64,000 bases of DNA from Methylobacterium isbiliense (GCF_022179325.1 NZ_BPQQ01000004.1:1-64000), one strand, 5' to 3'; counted from the first letter of the stretch, positions 23,063 to 32,710 are shown. Notes: generated by a model from the letters alone, not told the origin. A program made the numbers and translations.

Positions 23063-23941
23063 TCAGCCCGGCTCGACGGTCAGCACCACCCGGTGCCGGG
23101 CGGATTGCCCGGGTGCGAGGAGCCGCTGCGAGTCCCGCGCCGCGAGCTCGCCCGCGAACCCGGCCCAGTCGGCGTGTCCCGTCCAGCATTCGAGCGACAG
23201 GAAGGGGGCGGTCGGCTTGGTCCAGACCGCGAGATGCGAGAAATCCTCCGCCTCGAGCCGGATCGCGGCCCCGGAGGGCGCGGTGAAGCGCATCCAGCGG
23301 CTCCGCGCGTTCAGGAACACCAGCGCCTCGGTGAAGAGGGCGGGATCGAGCGGCAGGACCTCGCCGTCGAGGGGCACCGGGCGCTGCGTGCGCAGGAGCA
23401 GGCCGCCGGGGCCGACCTCGGGCGCGGCGGGCTGCTCGGGGTGCTCGAAGCGCACCGCGTAGCCGCCGCCCGCGCGCCGCTCGCCCCCGGCGAAGGGCCA
23501 GGGGAAGGCCGGGTGGAAGCCGAGCCCGTAGGGGAGGGGGTTCGAACCGGTGTTGACGACCTCGCACAGGAAGGCGAGGCGGCCGGGCGCCACCGTCGCG
23601 GTGATGTCGAGGCGGAAGGGAAACGGATAGTGCGCCAGGGTCTCGGGCGTCTCGCTGAGCCGTAAGCGCACGCGGTCGCCGGCCTGCGCCACGGGGGCGA
23701 AGCGGCGGTCGCGGGCGAAGCCGTGCTGGGGCATGGGGTAGGCGCGCCCCTCCACCGTGACGGCGGCGCCGGCCGAGGCGCCCACCACCGGGAAGAGCCA
23801 GGGGGCGTGCCGGTTCCAGTGCGCCGGGTCGCCGCTCCAGAGATACTCGCGGTCCCCGACCCGCCAGGAGACGGGCTCGGCCCCGTGCAGCGCGATGCGG
23901 GCGGCGGTGGAGCCGCTCGCGATCTCGACCGTGTCGCTCAT
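23063..23941 (-). CDS. Aldose 1-epimerase family protein
   Basis: A 292-residue galactose mutarotase-like beta-sandwich protein. Supporting segments are REYLWSGDPAHWNRHAPWLFPVVG near the N-terminus and LPYGLGFHPAFPWPF with the conserved catalytic-type HP, as in LacX and YeaD relatives. It would interconvert alpha and beta anomers of a hexose or hexose phosphate. It starts 10 bases after the end of the peptide-type transporter ATPase gene, on the same strand, so the two are probably one operon; this raises the possibility that the transporter carries a sugar or glycoside rather than a peptide. Confidence 0.85.
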   Translation of the reverse strand: MSDTVEIASGSTAARIALHGAEPVSWRVGDREYLWSGDPAHWNRHAPWLFPVVGASAGAAVTVEGRAYPMPQHGFARDRRFAPVAQAGDRVRLRLSETPETLAHYPFPFRLDITATVAPGRLAFLCEVVNTGSNPLPYGLGFHPAFPWPFAGGERRAGGGYAVRFEHPEQPAAPEVGPGGLLLRTQRPVPLDGEVLPLDPALFTEALVFLNARSRWMRFTAPSGAAIRLEAEDFSHLAVWTKPTAPFLSLECWTGHADWAGFAGELAARDSQRLLAPGQSARHRVVLTVEPG

Positions 23942-23951
23942 CCGCTTCTCC

Positions 23952-24992
23952 TCAGCCGGCCGCCGCGAGGCCGGGCGCGAGCCGGCCCTCGTGCACCGCG
24001 TGGCAGGCCACGCCGTCGGCGAGCGGCGGCACCTCGGCCCGGCAGCGCGCGTTGGCGAAGGGGCAGCGCGGGTGGAAGGTGCAGCCCGAGGGCGGGCTGA
24101 TCGGGTTGGGGATCTCGCCCTGCACCGGCATGCGCTGGCGCCCGCTGCGGCCGATGTCGGGCACCGCGTCGAGCAGCATGCGGGTGTAGGGGTGCTTGGG
24201 CGCCGAGAACAGCTCGCGCCCGCCGCCGATCTCGACGAGGCGCCCTAGATACATCACGCCGATCCGGCTCGCCATGTGGCGCACCACGGCGAGGTTGTGG
24301 CTGATGAACAGGTAGGTCAGACCGAGCCGGTCCTGCAGGTCGCGCATCAGGTTGAGGATCTGGGCCTGGACCGAGACGTCGAGCGCCGAGGTCGGCTCGT
24401 CGGCGACCAGGAACTCGGCCTCGGAGGCGAGCGCGCGGGCGATGGCGAGGCGCTGGCGCTGGCCGCCCGAGAAGGCGTGCGGGTACTTGGCGCCGTCGTC
24501 GGGATGCAGCCCGACGAGGGTGAGCAGCTCGCCCACCCGCGCCCGGATCGCCCGCTCGCCCTCGATCAGCCCGAAGGCGCGGATGGGCTCGGCGATGATC
24601 CGGTCCACCCGCCAGCGCGGGTTCATGGAGGCGTAGGGGTCCTGGAAGATCATCTGGATGCGCCGCCGCAGCGCCCGGCGGGCCGCCTCCTGGCGCGGGT
24701 CGGTCATCGACACGCCCGCGATCGCCACCTCGCCGCCCGAGGGCGGCAGCAGGCCCACCACCATGCGGGCGACCGTGGACTTGCCCGAGCCGGATTCGCC
24801 CACGACCGCGAAGGTCTCGCCCTTCGCCACCGTGAAGGAGACGCCGTCGACCGCGCGCAGGATCTGGCGCGGCTGGCGCTCGATCACCCGGTTGAGCCAG
24901 GGGCGCGAGACGTCGAACAGGCGGCGCAGATTCTCGACCCGGACGTAATCCTCCGGCGCGGCGGGCGCCGCGGGAGCGGGGGAGGCGGTCAT
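23952..24992 (-). CDS. ABC transporter ATP-binding protein (DppF/OppF type)
   Basis: The 346-residue ATPase of a peptide/nickel-type importer has Walker A GESGSGKST, signature FSGGQRQRLAIARAL, and Walker B EFLVADEP with the ALDVSVQAQ D-loop. The C-terminal HPRCPFANARCRAEVP cysteine-rich tail is the oligopeptide-type iron-sulfur or metal-binding extension. Its ATG overlaps the stop of the DppD-type gene by 4 bases. It powers the permeases encoded upstream in the operon. Confidence 0.93.
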   Translation of the reverse strand: MTASPAPAAPAAPEDYVRVENLRRLFDVSRPWLNRVIERQPRQILRAVDGVSFTVAKGETFAVVGESGSGKSTVARMVVGLLPPSGGEVAIAGVSMTDPRQEAARRALRRRIQMIFQDPYASMNPRWRVDRIIAEPIRAFGLIEGERAIRARVGELLTLVGLHPDDGAKYPHAFSGGQRQRLAIARALASEAEFLVADEPTSALDVSVQAQILNLMRDLQDRLGLTYLFISHNLAVVRHMASRIGVMYLGRLVEIGGGRELFSAPKHPYTRMLLDAVPDIGRSGRQRMPVQGEIPNPISPPSGCTFHPRCPFANARCRAEVPPLADGVACHAVHEGRLAPGLAAAG

Positions 24993-25972
24993 GCGGCGGC
25001 CTTTCCGGACGCGTCGTAGAGGTGGCAGGCGACCCGGTGCGAGCCGACCGCGAGGGGCTCCGGCCGGTCGACCCGGCAGCGAGCGAAGACCTTCGGGCAG
25101 CGCGGGTTGAAGGCGCAGCCCGGCGGGATCGCCGACAGGCGCGGCATCGCGCCCGGAATCTGGGCCAGCCGGTCGGCATCGTGCGCGAGCGTCGGGATCG
25201 CGCCCATCAGCCCCTGAGCGTAGGGGTGGAGCGGCTCGCCCACCACCGCGCGCACCGGGCCGATCTCGGCGATGCGCCCCGCATACATCACCGCGACCCG
25301 GTCCGCCGCCTCGGCGATCACCCCCATGTCGTGGGTGATGAGCATCACGGCGGTGCCGTGGTCGCGCCCGAGGCGCTTGAGCAGCGCGATGATCTGGGCC
25401 TGGACCGAGACGTCGAGGGCCGTCGTCGGCTCGTCCGCGATGATCAGCTCCGGCTCGGCCGCGAGCGCGAGCGCGATCACCACGCGCTGGCGCATGCCGC
25501 CGGAGAATTCGTGCGGGAACCCGTCGATGCGCCGCTCCGGCGCCGGGATGCCGACCTCCGCCAGGAGATCGATGGCGCGCTGGCGCGCGGCCCGCGCCGA
25601 CAGGTCAGTGTGGGTGCGGATGGTCTCCTCGATCTGCCGGCCGACCCGGTAGAGCGGGTTGAGGCTGGTCAGCGGGTCCTGGAAGATCATGCCGATGCGC
25701 TTGCCCCGCACCCGGCGCATCCGCTCCGGCGGCAGCGCGTCGATGCGCTCGCCCCCGAGACGGATCTCGCCCCCGGCGATGCGCCCGGGCGGGTCGATCA
25801 GCCCGATCACCGCCGCGCCGGTCACCGACTTGCCGGCGCCGGATTCGCCCACGACCCCCAGCACCTCGCCCCGGGCGATGTCGAACGAGACGCCGTCGAT
25901 GGCGGTGAGCACGCCGCGGCGGGTGACGAACTCGACCCGGAGGTCGCGGACGGAGAGGACGGGGTCGGTCAT
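24989..25972 (-). CDS. ABC transporter ATP-binding protein (DppD/OppD type)
   Basis: The 327-residue partner ATPase has Walker A GESGAGKSV, signature FSGGMRQRVVIALAL, Walker B LIIADEPTTALD, and the C-terminal FNPRCPKVFARCRV cysteine motif typical of the family. It is translationally coupled to the downstream DppF-type gene and lies 52 bases after the permease gene. With DppF it forms the heterodimeric motor. Confidence 0.93.
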   Translation of the reverse strand: MTDPVLSVRDLRVEFVTRRGVLTAIDGVSFDIARGEVLGVVGESGAGKSVTGAAVIGLIDPPGRIAGGEIRLGGERIDALPPERMRRVRGKRIGMIFQDPLTSLNPLYRVGRQIEETIRTHTDLSARAARQRAIDLLAEVGIPAPERRIDGFPHEFSGGMRQRVVIALALAAEPELIIADEPTTALDVSVQAQIIALLKRLGRDHGTAVMLITHDMGVIAEAADRVAVMYAGRIAEIGPVRAVVGEPLHPYAQGLMGAIPTLAHDADRLAQIPGAMPRLSAIPPGCAFNPRCPKVFARCRVDRPEPLAVGSHRVACHLYDASGKAAA

Positions 25973-26024
25973 CGGCGCGGCCTTCTGGGTGTGGGTGCGG
26001 GATGCGCCGGGATGGGGGATCGCG

Positions 26025-26981
26025 TCATTGCAGCTTCGGGTTCAGCGCGTCGCGAAGCCAGTCGCCGAGCAGGTTGATGGCGAGCACCAGTCCGGCCAGC
26101 GCGAGGCCCGGGAAGGCCACGATCCACCACTCGCCCGAGAACAGGAAGCGGTTGCCGGTGCGGATCAGCGTGCCGAGGGACGGCATGGTCTCGGGCAGGC
26201 CGGTGCCGAGGAACGACAGGGTCGCCTCGGTGATGATCGCGAGCGCGAGGTTGATCGTTGCGATGACGAAGACCGGGCCGGTCACGTTCGGCAGGATGTG
26301 GCGCACCAGGATCACCGGGGCCGAGAGGCCGATGAGCCGGCCGGCCTGCACGTAGTCCTTGTTCTTCTCGACCATCACCGAGCCGCGCACGGTGCGGGCG
26401 TACTGCACCCAGAACGACAGGCCGATCGCCACCACGATCAGCGCGAGCGTGGCGTCGGTGTCGAGATGGCCGCCCAGCGCCGCCTTGGCGACGCCATCCA
26501 CGATGAGCGCGATCAGGATCGCCGGGAAGGTGAGCTGCACGTCGGCGATCCGCATGATCGCGGTGTCGACCATCCCGCCCGCATAGCCGGCGATCAGCCC
26601 GAGCGTGATGCCGATGCTGCTGGAGACCAGCACACCGAGCACGCCGACGACGAGTGAGAGGCGCATGCCGTAGAACACCGCCGAGAGCACGTCGCGGCCC
26701 TGGTCGTCGGTGCCGAGCCAGAACGGCGCTTGGCCCTCCGCCTCCCAGATCGGCGGCAGGTTGGCGTTGATGAGGTCGAGCTGCGCCGGGTCGTAGGGGT
26801 TCTGCGCCGAGATCCAGGGCGCCAGCACCGCCACGGCGAAGAGCAGCAGCGTCGCCGCGAAGGCGGCCATCGCGAGCTTGGAGCGCCGGAAGCTCGCGAA
26901 CAGGTCGGAATCGAGGAAGCGGGCGAAGGCGGAGGGCCGGTGCGCGGTCTCGGCCCGCAGGGCGGGAGCGGGGATGGCCAT
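26025..26981 (-). CDS. ABC transporter permease (DppC type)
   Basis: The 318-residue integral membrane protein has about six transmembrane helices, including one near the N-terminus (residues 37-57, AMAAFAATLLLFAVAVLA), followed by a periplasmic loop. The cytoplasmic EAA loop is visible in the LIGLSAPVILVRHILPN segment. It begins 13 bases after the DppB-type gene. It forms the pore with that gene's product. Confidence 0.92.
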   Translation of the reverse strand: MAIPAPALRAETAHRPSAFARFLDSDLFASFRRSKLAMAAFAATLLLFAVAVLAPWISAQNPYDPAQLDLINANLPPIWEAEGQAPFWLGTDDQGRDVLSAVFYGMRLSLVVGVLGVLVSSSIGITLGLIAGYAGGMVDTAIMRIADVQLTFPAILIALIVDGVAKAALGGHLDTDATLALIVVAIGLSFWVQYARTVRGSVMVEKNKDYVQAGRLIGLSAPVILVRHILPNVTGPVFVIATINLALAIITEATLSFLGTGLPETMPSLGTLIRTGNRFLFSGEWWIVAFPGLALAGLVLAINLLGDWLRDALNPKLQ

Positions 26982-26994
26982 CGGGGCTCTCCGT

Positions 26995-27972
26995 TCAGGC
27001 CGGGCGCCGCACGGCCCGCAGGCGCGGGTCGACGACGGTGTAGAGGAGGTCGACCGCGAGGTTGATCGACACGAAGATCAGGGCGACGAGCAGCAGGTAG
27101 GCGGCCATGATCGGCACGTCGACGTTCTGCACCGCCTGCACGAACAGCAGGCCCATGCCGGGCCACTGGAAGACCGTCTCGGTGATGATCGAGAAGGCGA
27201 TGATCGAGCCGAGCTGCAGGCCTGCCACGGTGATGACCGGGACGAGCGTGTTCTTCAGCGCGTGGCCGAAATGGATCGCCCGGGTGGTGAGGCCCCGGGC
27301 GCGGGCGAAGCGGATGTAGTCGGTGCGCAGCACCTCCAGCATCTCGGCCCGCACCAGCCGCATGATCAGCGTCATCTGGAACAGCCCGAGCGTGATCGAG
27401 GGCAGGATGAGCGCGCGCAGGCCGGATTCGGTGAGGAAGCCCGTGGTCCAGAACCCGAGCCGCACCGTGTCGCCGCGCCCGTAGGAGGGCAGCCAGCCGA
27501 GCGTCACCGAGAACAGGAAGATCAGCAGGATGCCGATCAGGAAGGTCGGCAGCGAGACGCCGATGAGGGAGACCGCCTGCAGCACCTTGGCGAAGACGCT
27601 GTCGCGGTGGAGCGCCGAGTAGACCCCCATCAGGATGCCGAAGCTGAGCGCGAACAGGGTGGCGCAGAGCGCGAGTTCGAGGGTGGCCGGCATGCGCTCG
27701 CCGAGCAGCGTCGAGACCGGCTGCCGGAACTGGTAGGAATTGCCGAACTGCCCGCGCACCGCGTTGCCGGCGTAGCGGGCGAACTGCACCAGGACCGGAT
27801 CGTCGAGCCCGAGGCTCTCGCGGATCTGCAGGCGCTCGGCATAGGGCGTGTCGGGGGCGACGAGCTGGTTCACCGGATCGCCCGCGAAGCGGAACATCGC
27901 GAAGGCGATCAGTCCGACCGCGAGCATGACGCCGACGGATTGCAGCGCGCGGCGGAGAATGAAGGCGAGCAT
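26995..27972 (-). CDS. ABC transporter permease (DppB type)
   Basis: The 325-residue membrane protein has the DppB-type N-terminus MLAFILRRALQSVGVMLAVG, the RESLGLDDPVLVQFARY periplasmic segment, and the EAA-like IRFARARGLTTRAIHFGHALKN... loop. ATG 27972 is favoured over an upstream in-frame start because that extension would run through the CCCCTCTCCC repeat. It lies between the binding-protein gene and the DppC-type gene. Confidence 0.92.
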   Translation of the reverse strand: MLAFILRRALQSVGVMLAVGLIAFAMFRFAGDPVNQLVAPDTPYAERLQIRESLGLDDPVLVQFARYAGNAVRGQFGNSYQFRQPVSTLLGERMPATLELALCATLFALSFGILMGVYSALHRDSVFAKVLQAVSLIGVSLPTFLIGILLIFLFSVTLGWLPSYGRGDTVRLGFWTTGFLTESGLRALILPSITLGLFQMTLIMRLVRAEMLEVLRTDYIRFARARGLTTRAIHFGHALKNTLVPVITVAGLQLGSIIAFSIITETVFQWPGMGLLFVQAVQNVDVPIMAAYLLLVALIFVSINLAVDLLYTVVDPRLRAVRRPA

Positions 27973-28003
27973 GGCGCTCCGGTTGGTCTTCTTCGTGGTT
28001 CCG

Positions 28004-28027
28004 CCCCTCTCCCGGCGGGGAGAGGGG
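28004..28027. repeat. CCCCTCTCCC hairpin repeat
   Basis: A perfect 10-bp stem CCCCTCTCCC (28004-28013) with GGGAGAGGGG (28018-28027), loop GGCG. It lies between the binding-protein gene and its permease. A hairpin here may reduce read-through so that more binding protein than permease is made. Confidence 0.75.
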
Positions 28028-28076
28028 AACATGGCCGGTCAGGCCCGCGAGGGAGGCGCCCTCCCGGGCCGTCGGC

Positions 28077-29690
28077 TCAGGGCTCCTTCGACACCCAGTA
28101 GAGCATCAGCTGGTTGTCGGCGCGGGGCGCCACCTTGACCTTCTTCGAGACGCCCCAGGCCAGGGCCTGCTGGTGCAGCGGGATGTAGCCCCAATCGGCC
28201 TGGATGATGTCGTAGCCCTGCTTGATCAGGACGTTGCGCGCCTCCTGATCGGTCTCGCGCTCGACCTTGTCGGCGATCTCGTCGACCTTCGGGTTGCAGT
28301 AATTGCCGAGGTTGGTCGTGCCGCGGGGCGAGGCCTTGTCGTTGCGGCAGCCCGCGATCTCGTACAGGATGTTGTGGGAATCCTGCGAGGAGGGCGTCCA
28401 GCCGAGCAGGTAGAACGAGGTGTCGTAGTTCGGCTTGAGGATCTTGGCGAAGTACTTGGCCTTGGGCTGAGCGTTCAGCGCCACCTTGACGCCGACGCGG
28501 GCGAGCATCGAGGTGATGGCCTGGCAGATCGCCTCGTCGTTGACGTAGCGGTCGTTCGGGCAGTCCATCGGCACCTCGAAGCCGTTGGGGTAGCCGGCCT
28601 CCGCGAGCAGCGCCTTGGCGCGGTTGGGGTCGTAGGCCGGGCGCTTGAACTCGCCGGCGAGCGGGAACAGCGGCGGGGCGATCAGCAGCGCCGAGGCGGC
28701 GGCCTGCCCGCGCATCACCCGCTTGACGATCGCGTCCTCGTCGATGGCGCGGTAGAACGCCTCGCGCACCCGCACGTCCTTGAAGGGGTTCTTGCCCTTG
28801 ACGTTCGAGCCGCGCAGCTCCTCGCTGGACTGGTCCATGCCGAGGAAGATCGTGCGCAGTTCGGGCGAGGAGATCACCTGCGTGCCCGGGTTGCCGTTGA
28901 CCCGGTTCTGGTCCTGGAGCGGCACGGGCTCGATCCAGTCGACCTCGCCCGAGAGCAGGGCGGCGACCCGGGTGGCGTCGTTGCCGATGGTGGTGAAGAC
29001 CGCCTCGTCGAGGTTCGACTCGACCTTGCCCCAGTAGTTCGGGTTCTTCTTGAACACCGTGCGCACGCCGGGCTGGTGCTCGGTGATGACGAAGGGGCCG
29101 GTGCCGTTGGCGTTCAGCGCCGCGTAGCTCGGGGTCGTGGCGGCGGCGGGGGTGGGCTTGAGCGCGTCGTGCTTCTCCGCCCAGGTCTTCGACATGATGT
29201 ACCAGCCGCCGAACTGGAAGTGCGCGATCGGGTTCGGCGTCTTGAGCACCATGTCGACGGTGTGGTCGTCGACCTTCACGAAGGTGGCGTCGGCCGGGAC
29301 GTTGGTCTGGAAGTTCGAGCCCGGCGCCCGCACCCGCTCGGCCGAGAAGATCACGTCGTCGGCCGTGAAGGGCGAGCCGTCGTGGAACTTGACGTTCTTG
29401 CGCAGGTGGAAGCGGTAGCGCGTCGGCTCCGGCATCTCCCAGGATTCGGCCAGCCCGGGGGCGAATTTCAGGTCCTTGTCGCGGGTGATCAGCGACTCGA
29501 ACACCGCGCCGTGGGCGGCGATCGTGAACGTCTCCTTGAGCGTGTAGGGATCCAGGGACTTGATGTCGCCCTGGAAGGCGAACCGGAAGGTGTTGGCGGC
29601 CAGGGCCGGGGCCGCCCCCAGCGACAGGCCGAGGGCGAGGGCGGCGAGGCTCGCGATCCGCGAACGGGTCTTCACTCGATGGGTCGACAC
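28077..29690 (-). CDS. ABC transporter substrate-binding protein (SBP_bac_5)
   Basis: A 537-residue periplasmic solute-binding protein of the oligopeptide/dipeptide class. It has a signal peptide of about 32 residues ending APALAAN, then the family hallmark FAFQGDIKSLDPYTLKE, ESLITRDKD, and LAESWEMPEPTRYRFHLRK. GTG 29690 is the best start, with GAGGAG a few bases upstream. It is the first gene of a five-gene transporter operon, plus the epimerase. Substrate is not predictable; members bind peptides, nickel, opines, glycosides or other small molecules. It is divergent from the M20 amidohydrolase. Confidence 0.93.
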   Translation of the reverse strand: MSTHRVKTRSRIASLAALALGLSLGAAPALAANTFRFAFQGDIKSLDPYTLKETFTIAAHGAVFESLITRDKDLKFAPGLAESWEMPEPTRYRFHLRKNVKFHDGSPFTADDVIFSAERVRAPGSNFQTNVPADATFVKVDDHTVDMVLKTPNPIAHFQFGGWYIMSKTWAEKHDALKPTPAAATTPSYAALNANGTGPFVITEHQPGVRTVFKKNPNYWGKVESNLDEAVFTTIGNDATRVAALLSGEVDWIEPVPLQDQNRVNGNPGTQVISSPELRTIFLGMDQSSEELRGSNVKGKNPFKDVRVREAFYRAIDEDAIVKRVMRGQAAASALLIAPPLFPLAGEFKRPAYDPNRAKALLAEAGYPNGFEVPMDCPNDRYVNDEAICQAITSMLARVGVKVALNAQPKAKYFAKILKPNYDTSFYLLGWTPSSQDSHNILYEIAGCRNDKASPRGTTNLGNYCNPKVDEIADKVERETDQEARNVLIKQGYDIIQADWGYIPLHQQALAWGVSKKVKVAPRADNQLMLYWVSKEP

Positions 29691-29943
29691 ACGAAAACTC
29701 CTCGGGCGCGGGGGCGCGGGGCGGCGGTTGTCCCAGCCGCCACGAGAGTTAGACCAGCGGCGCGCGGGAGGTCCAGCCCGTCGCGCGCCGCGCCCCTGCA
29801 AGATGGCGACCAGCCCCGGCTCGCGAGGTCTGCGGACCGCGCCCGGGACGCATGCGCGGGGCGCTCACCTGCCGCGAGTTGACCTTCCGCCTGGCCTCCG
29901 GCTTGCTTGACGCAGCCCCTTTTCGACCAGGCCGAGTGCTCCC

Positions 29944-31110
29944 ATGCCCGTCATCAACCGCGTCGCCGCCCTCTCCGACGAGATCACGGCCTGGCGGCGC
30001 GACTTCCACCGCCATCCCGAGCTGCTGTTCGCGGTGGAGCGCACGGCGGGCGTCGTGGCCGAGCGCCTGCGCGCCTTCGGCTGCGACGAGGTCGTGACCG
30101 GGCTGGGCCGGACCGGCGTCGTCGGCGTCATCCGCGGCCGCCGCACCGGCTCAGGCCGCGTCGTTGGGCTGCGCGCCGACATGGACGCGCTGCCGATCGA
30201 GGAGGCGACGGACGTGCCCCACAAGTCCACCGTGCCGGGCAAGATGCACGCCTGCGGGCATGACGGCCACACGGCGATGCTGCTCGGCGCCGCCAAGTAC
30301 CTCGCCGAGACCCGCAACTTCGACGGCACTGCCGTGCTGATCTTCCAGCCCGCCGAGGAGGGCGGCGGCGGCGGGGCCGCGATGGTCAAGGACGGCCTGA
30401 TGCAGCGCTTCGGCGTCCAGGAGGTCTACGGGCTGCACAACAAGCCGGGCCTGCCCCTCGGCCATTTCGCGATCCGCCCCGGCCCGATCATGGCCGCGGT
30501 GGACCGCTTCACCATCACGATCGAGGGACGGGGCGGGCACGCGGCGCAGCCGCAGGAATGCATCGACACGGTCCTGGTCGCCGCCCACATCATCACGGCG
30601 CTGCAGTCGATCGTGTCCCGCAACGCCGATCCGGTGGCCTCGGCGGTGGTCTCGGTCACCACCATGCGGGCGGGCGAAGCCTTCAACGTCCTGCCGCAGA
30701 CGGCCGTCCTCAACGGCACCGTCCGCTCCCTCACCGAGCCGGTGCGGGTGATGTGCGAGGAGCGCATCGGCGCGATCGCCGCCGGCGTCGCCGGGGCCTT
30801 CGGCGCCGTGGCCGCCACCACCTACAGCCGGGGCTACCCGGTGACCGACAACCATCCCGATCAGACCGGCTTCATGGCCGACGTCGCCGCCGAGGTGGCG
30901 GGCGAGGAGGGCGTCGACCGGGCGGTCGCCCCGATGATGGGCGCGGAGGATTTCTCCTACATGCTGGAGGAGCGCCCGGGCGCCTACATCTTTCTCGGCA
31001 CCGGTCCCGGCCCCGGCCTGCATCACCCGGCCTACGACTTCAACGACGCGGCCACGCCCTACGGCGTGTCGCTCTGGGCGCGGCTGATCGAGCGGGCGAT
31101 GCCGGCCTGA
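29944..31110 (+). CDS. M20-family amidohydrolase (HipO/hippurate hydrolase-like)
   Basis: The 388-residue dinuclear-metal amidohydrolase removes an acyl group from an N-acyl amino acid or related amide. Metal ligands are in KMHACGHDGHTAMLLG (His and Cys/His), PAEEGGGGGAAM (catalytic Glu), the LHNKPG histidine, and the C-terminal MMGAEDFSYMLE. The dimerisation domain contains RGGHAAQPQECID. Length fits the family. It is divergent from the first ABC operon (253-bp gap) and convergent with the ALDH gene. Confidence 0.9.
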   Translation: MPVINRVAALSDEITAWRRDFHRHPELLFAVERTAGVVAERLRAFGCDEVVTGLGRTGVVGVIRGRRTGSGRVVGLRADMDALPIEEATDVPHKSTVPGKMHACGHDGHTAMLLGAAKYLAETRNFDGTAVLIFQPAEEGGGGGAAMVKDGLMQRFGVQEVYGLHNKPGLPLGHFAIRPGPIMAAVDRFTITIEGRGGHAAQPQECIDTVLVAAHIITALQSIVSRNADPVASAVVSVTTMRAGEAFNVLPQTAVLNGTVRSLTEPVRVMCEERIGAIAAGVAGAFGAVAATTYSRGYPVTDNHPDQTGFMADVAAEVAGEEGVDRAVAPMMGAEDFSYMLEERPGAYIFLGTGPGPGLHHPAYDFNDAATPYGVSLWARLIERAMPA

Positions 31111-31126
31111 GGCCTCGAACCCGTCG

Positions 31127-31144
31127 TGCTGCTGCTGCTGCTGC
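31127..31144. repeat. Short (TGC)6 repeat
   Basis: Six uninterrupted TGC triplets, 16 bases after the amidohydrolase stop and before the convergent ALDH gene. It is non-coding as far as I can see. Confidence 0.6.
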
Positions 31145-31180
31145 GCGAGGCCCTGGACCGGGACGGGACGTCCTGAGCGG

Positions 31181-32710
31181 TCAGAGCTCGAAGCTGACGC
31201 CCTGGGCCAGCGGCAGCGTGCGCCCGTAATTGATCGTGTTGGTGGCCCGGCGCATGTAGGCCTTCCAGGAATCGGAGCCGGCCTCGCGCCCGCCGCCGGT
31301 CTCCTTCTCGCCCCCGAAGGCGCCGCCGATCTCCGCGCCGGACGGGCCGATATTCACGTTGGCGATGCCGCAATCGGAGCCCGCCACCGACAGGAAGGTC
31401 TCGGCCTCGGCGAGGTCGCGGGTGAAGATCGACGAGGAGAGGCCCGCCGCCACCGCGTTCTGGGCCGCGATCGCCTCCTCCAGCTCCCGGTAGGGCACCG
31501 CGTAGAGGATCGGCGCGAAGGTTTCGCGGCGCATCGGCCCGGCCTGCGCGCGCATCTCCACCAGGGCCGGACGGACATAGGCCGCGGCCTCGCCGCGGAT
31601 GCCGGTCAGACGCTCGCCGCCATGGACCGTGGCGCCGAGCGCGCGGGCCTCGTCGAGGGCGCGGGCCATGTCGTCGGCGGCGGCCGGATCGATCAGGGGA
31701 CCGACGAGCGTGGCGGAGTCGCGCGGGTCGCCGATCCGCACCGAGGCGTAGGCCCGGCGCAGGCGGTCGAGGACGTCGCCGTGGACGCTCTCGTGCACGA
31801 ACAGGCGGCGCAGCGTGGTGCAGCGCTGGCCCGCCGTGCCCATCGCCGCGAAGGCGACGGCGCGCAGCGCGAGGTCGAGATCGGCGGAGGGCGCCACGAT
31901 GGCGGCGTTGTTGCCGCCGAGTTCGAGGATGGCGCGGGCGAAGCGCCCCGCCAGCACCGGCGCGACCTGCCGGCCCATGGCGGTGGAGCCGGTCGCCGAG
32001 ACGAGGGGGATGCGCGGGTCGGCGACGAGCCGCTCCCCGAGCGCGCGCCCGCCGATCAGCACCTGCAGCAGGCCCTCCGGCGCGTCCGCCCCGAAGCGGG
32101 CGAGCGCCCGCCCGGCGATCGCCTGCACGGCGAGCGCGGTGAGCGGCGTCTTCTCGGAGGGTTTCCAGACCACGGGGTCGCCGCAGACCAGGGCGAGCGC
32201 GGCGTTCCACGACCAGACCGCCACGGGAAAGTTGAAGGCCGTGATGACCCCGCAGGGACCGAGCGGGTGCCAGACCTCCATCATCCGGTGGTCCGGCCGC
32301 TCGGTGGCGATGGTGAGCCCGTGCAGCTGGCGCGAGAGACCGACCGCGAAGTCGCAGATGTCGATCATCTCCTGCACCTCGCCGAGGCCCTCCGAGAGGA
32401 TCTTTCCCGCCTCCAGCGTCACCAGCCGGCCGAGATCGGCCTTGGCGGCGCGCAGCTCCTCGCCCAGCAGCCGCACCAGCTCGCCGCGCCGCGGCGCCGG
32501 CACCCGACGCCACGCCGGGAAGGCGGCCGCGGCCCGCGCCAGCACCGCCTCGGCCTCCTCGGGCGTCGTCTCGCGCAGGCGCCCGACCGCGAGCCCGTCG
32601 ATGGGCGAGCGGGCTTCCAGCCCCTCCCCGGTCAGCAGTCCCGCCGCCACGCCGAGGCGTTCCAGCACGGCGAGCATGTCGTCGCGGACGGAGAGGACGG
32701 TCGGGGCCAT
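31181..32710 (-). CDS. Aldehyde dehydrogenase (ALDH7 / aminoadipate-semialdehyde type)
   Basis: A 509-residue NAD(P)-dependent aldehyde dehydrogenase. The catalytic cysteine is in GTAGQRCTTLRR, the general-base Glu in LELGGNN, and NAD binding in FNFPVAVWSWNAALAL...KPSEKTPLTA. The overall pattern (VWHPLGPCGVITAFNFP, ANVNIGPSGAEIGGAFGGEKETGGGREAGSD split across the C-terminus) matches ALDH7A1/AmaB, which oxidise alpha-aminoadipate semialdehyde in lysine or pipecolate degradation. Substrate is inferred from family. It is transcribed toward the amidohydrolase gene and may share a regulon with the cupin and deacetylase genes upstream. Confidence 0.9.
   Translation of the reverse strand: MAPTVLSVRDDMLAVLERLGVAAGLLTGEGLEARSPIDGLAVGRLRETTPEEAEAVLARAAAAFPAWRRVPAPRRGELVRLLGEELRAAKADLGRLVTLEAGKILSEGLGEVQEMIDICDFAVGLSRQLHGLTIATERPDHRMMEVWHPLGPCGVITAFNFPVAVWSWNAALALVCGDPVVWKPSEKTPLTALAVQAIAGRALARFGADAPEGLLQVLIGGRALGERLVADPRIPLVSATGSTAMGRQVAPVLAGRFARAILELGGNNAAIVAPSADLDLALRAVAFAAMGTAGQRCTTLRRLFVHESVHGDVLDRLRRAYASVRIGDPRDSATLVGPLIDPAAADDMARALDEARALGATVHGGERLTGIRGEAAAYVRPALVEMRAQAGPMRRETFAPILYAVPYRELEEAIAAQNAVAAGLSSSIFTRDLAEAETFLSVAGSDCGIANVNIGPSGAEIGGAFGGEKETGGGREAGSDSWKAYMRRATNTINYGRTLPLAQGVSFEL

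Noticed and set aside
31124-31174. A 16-codon frame containing the TGC repeat after the amidohydrolase
   Set aside because: Too short, has no ribosome site, and the sequence is low complexity.
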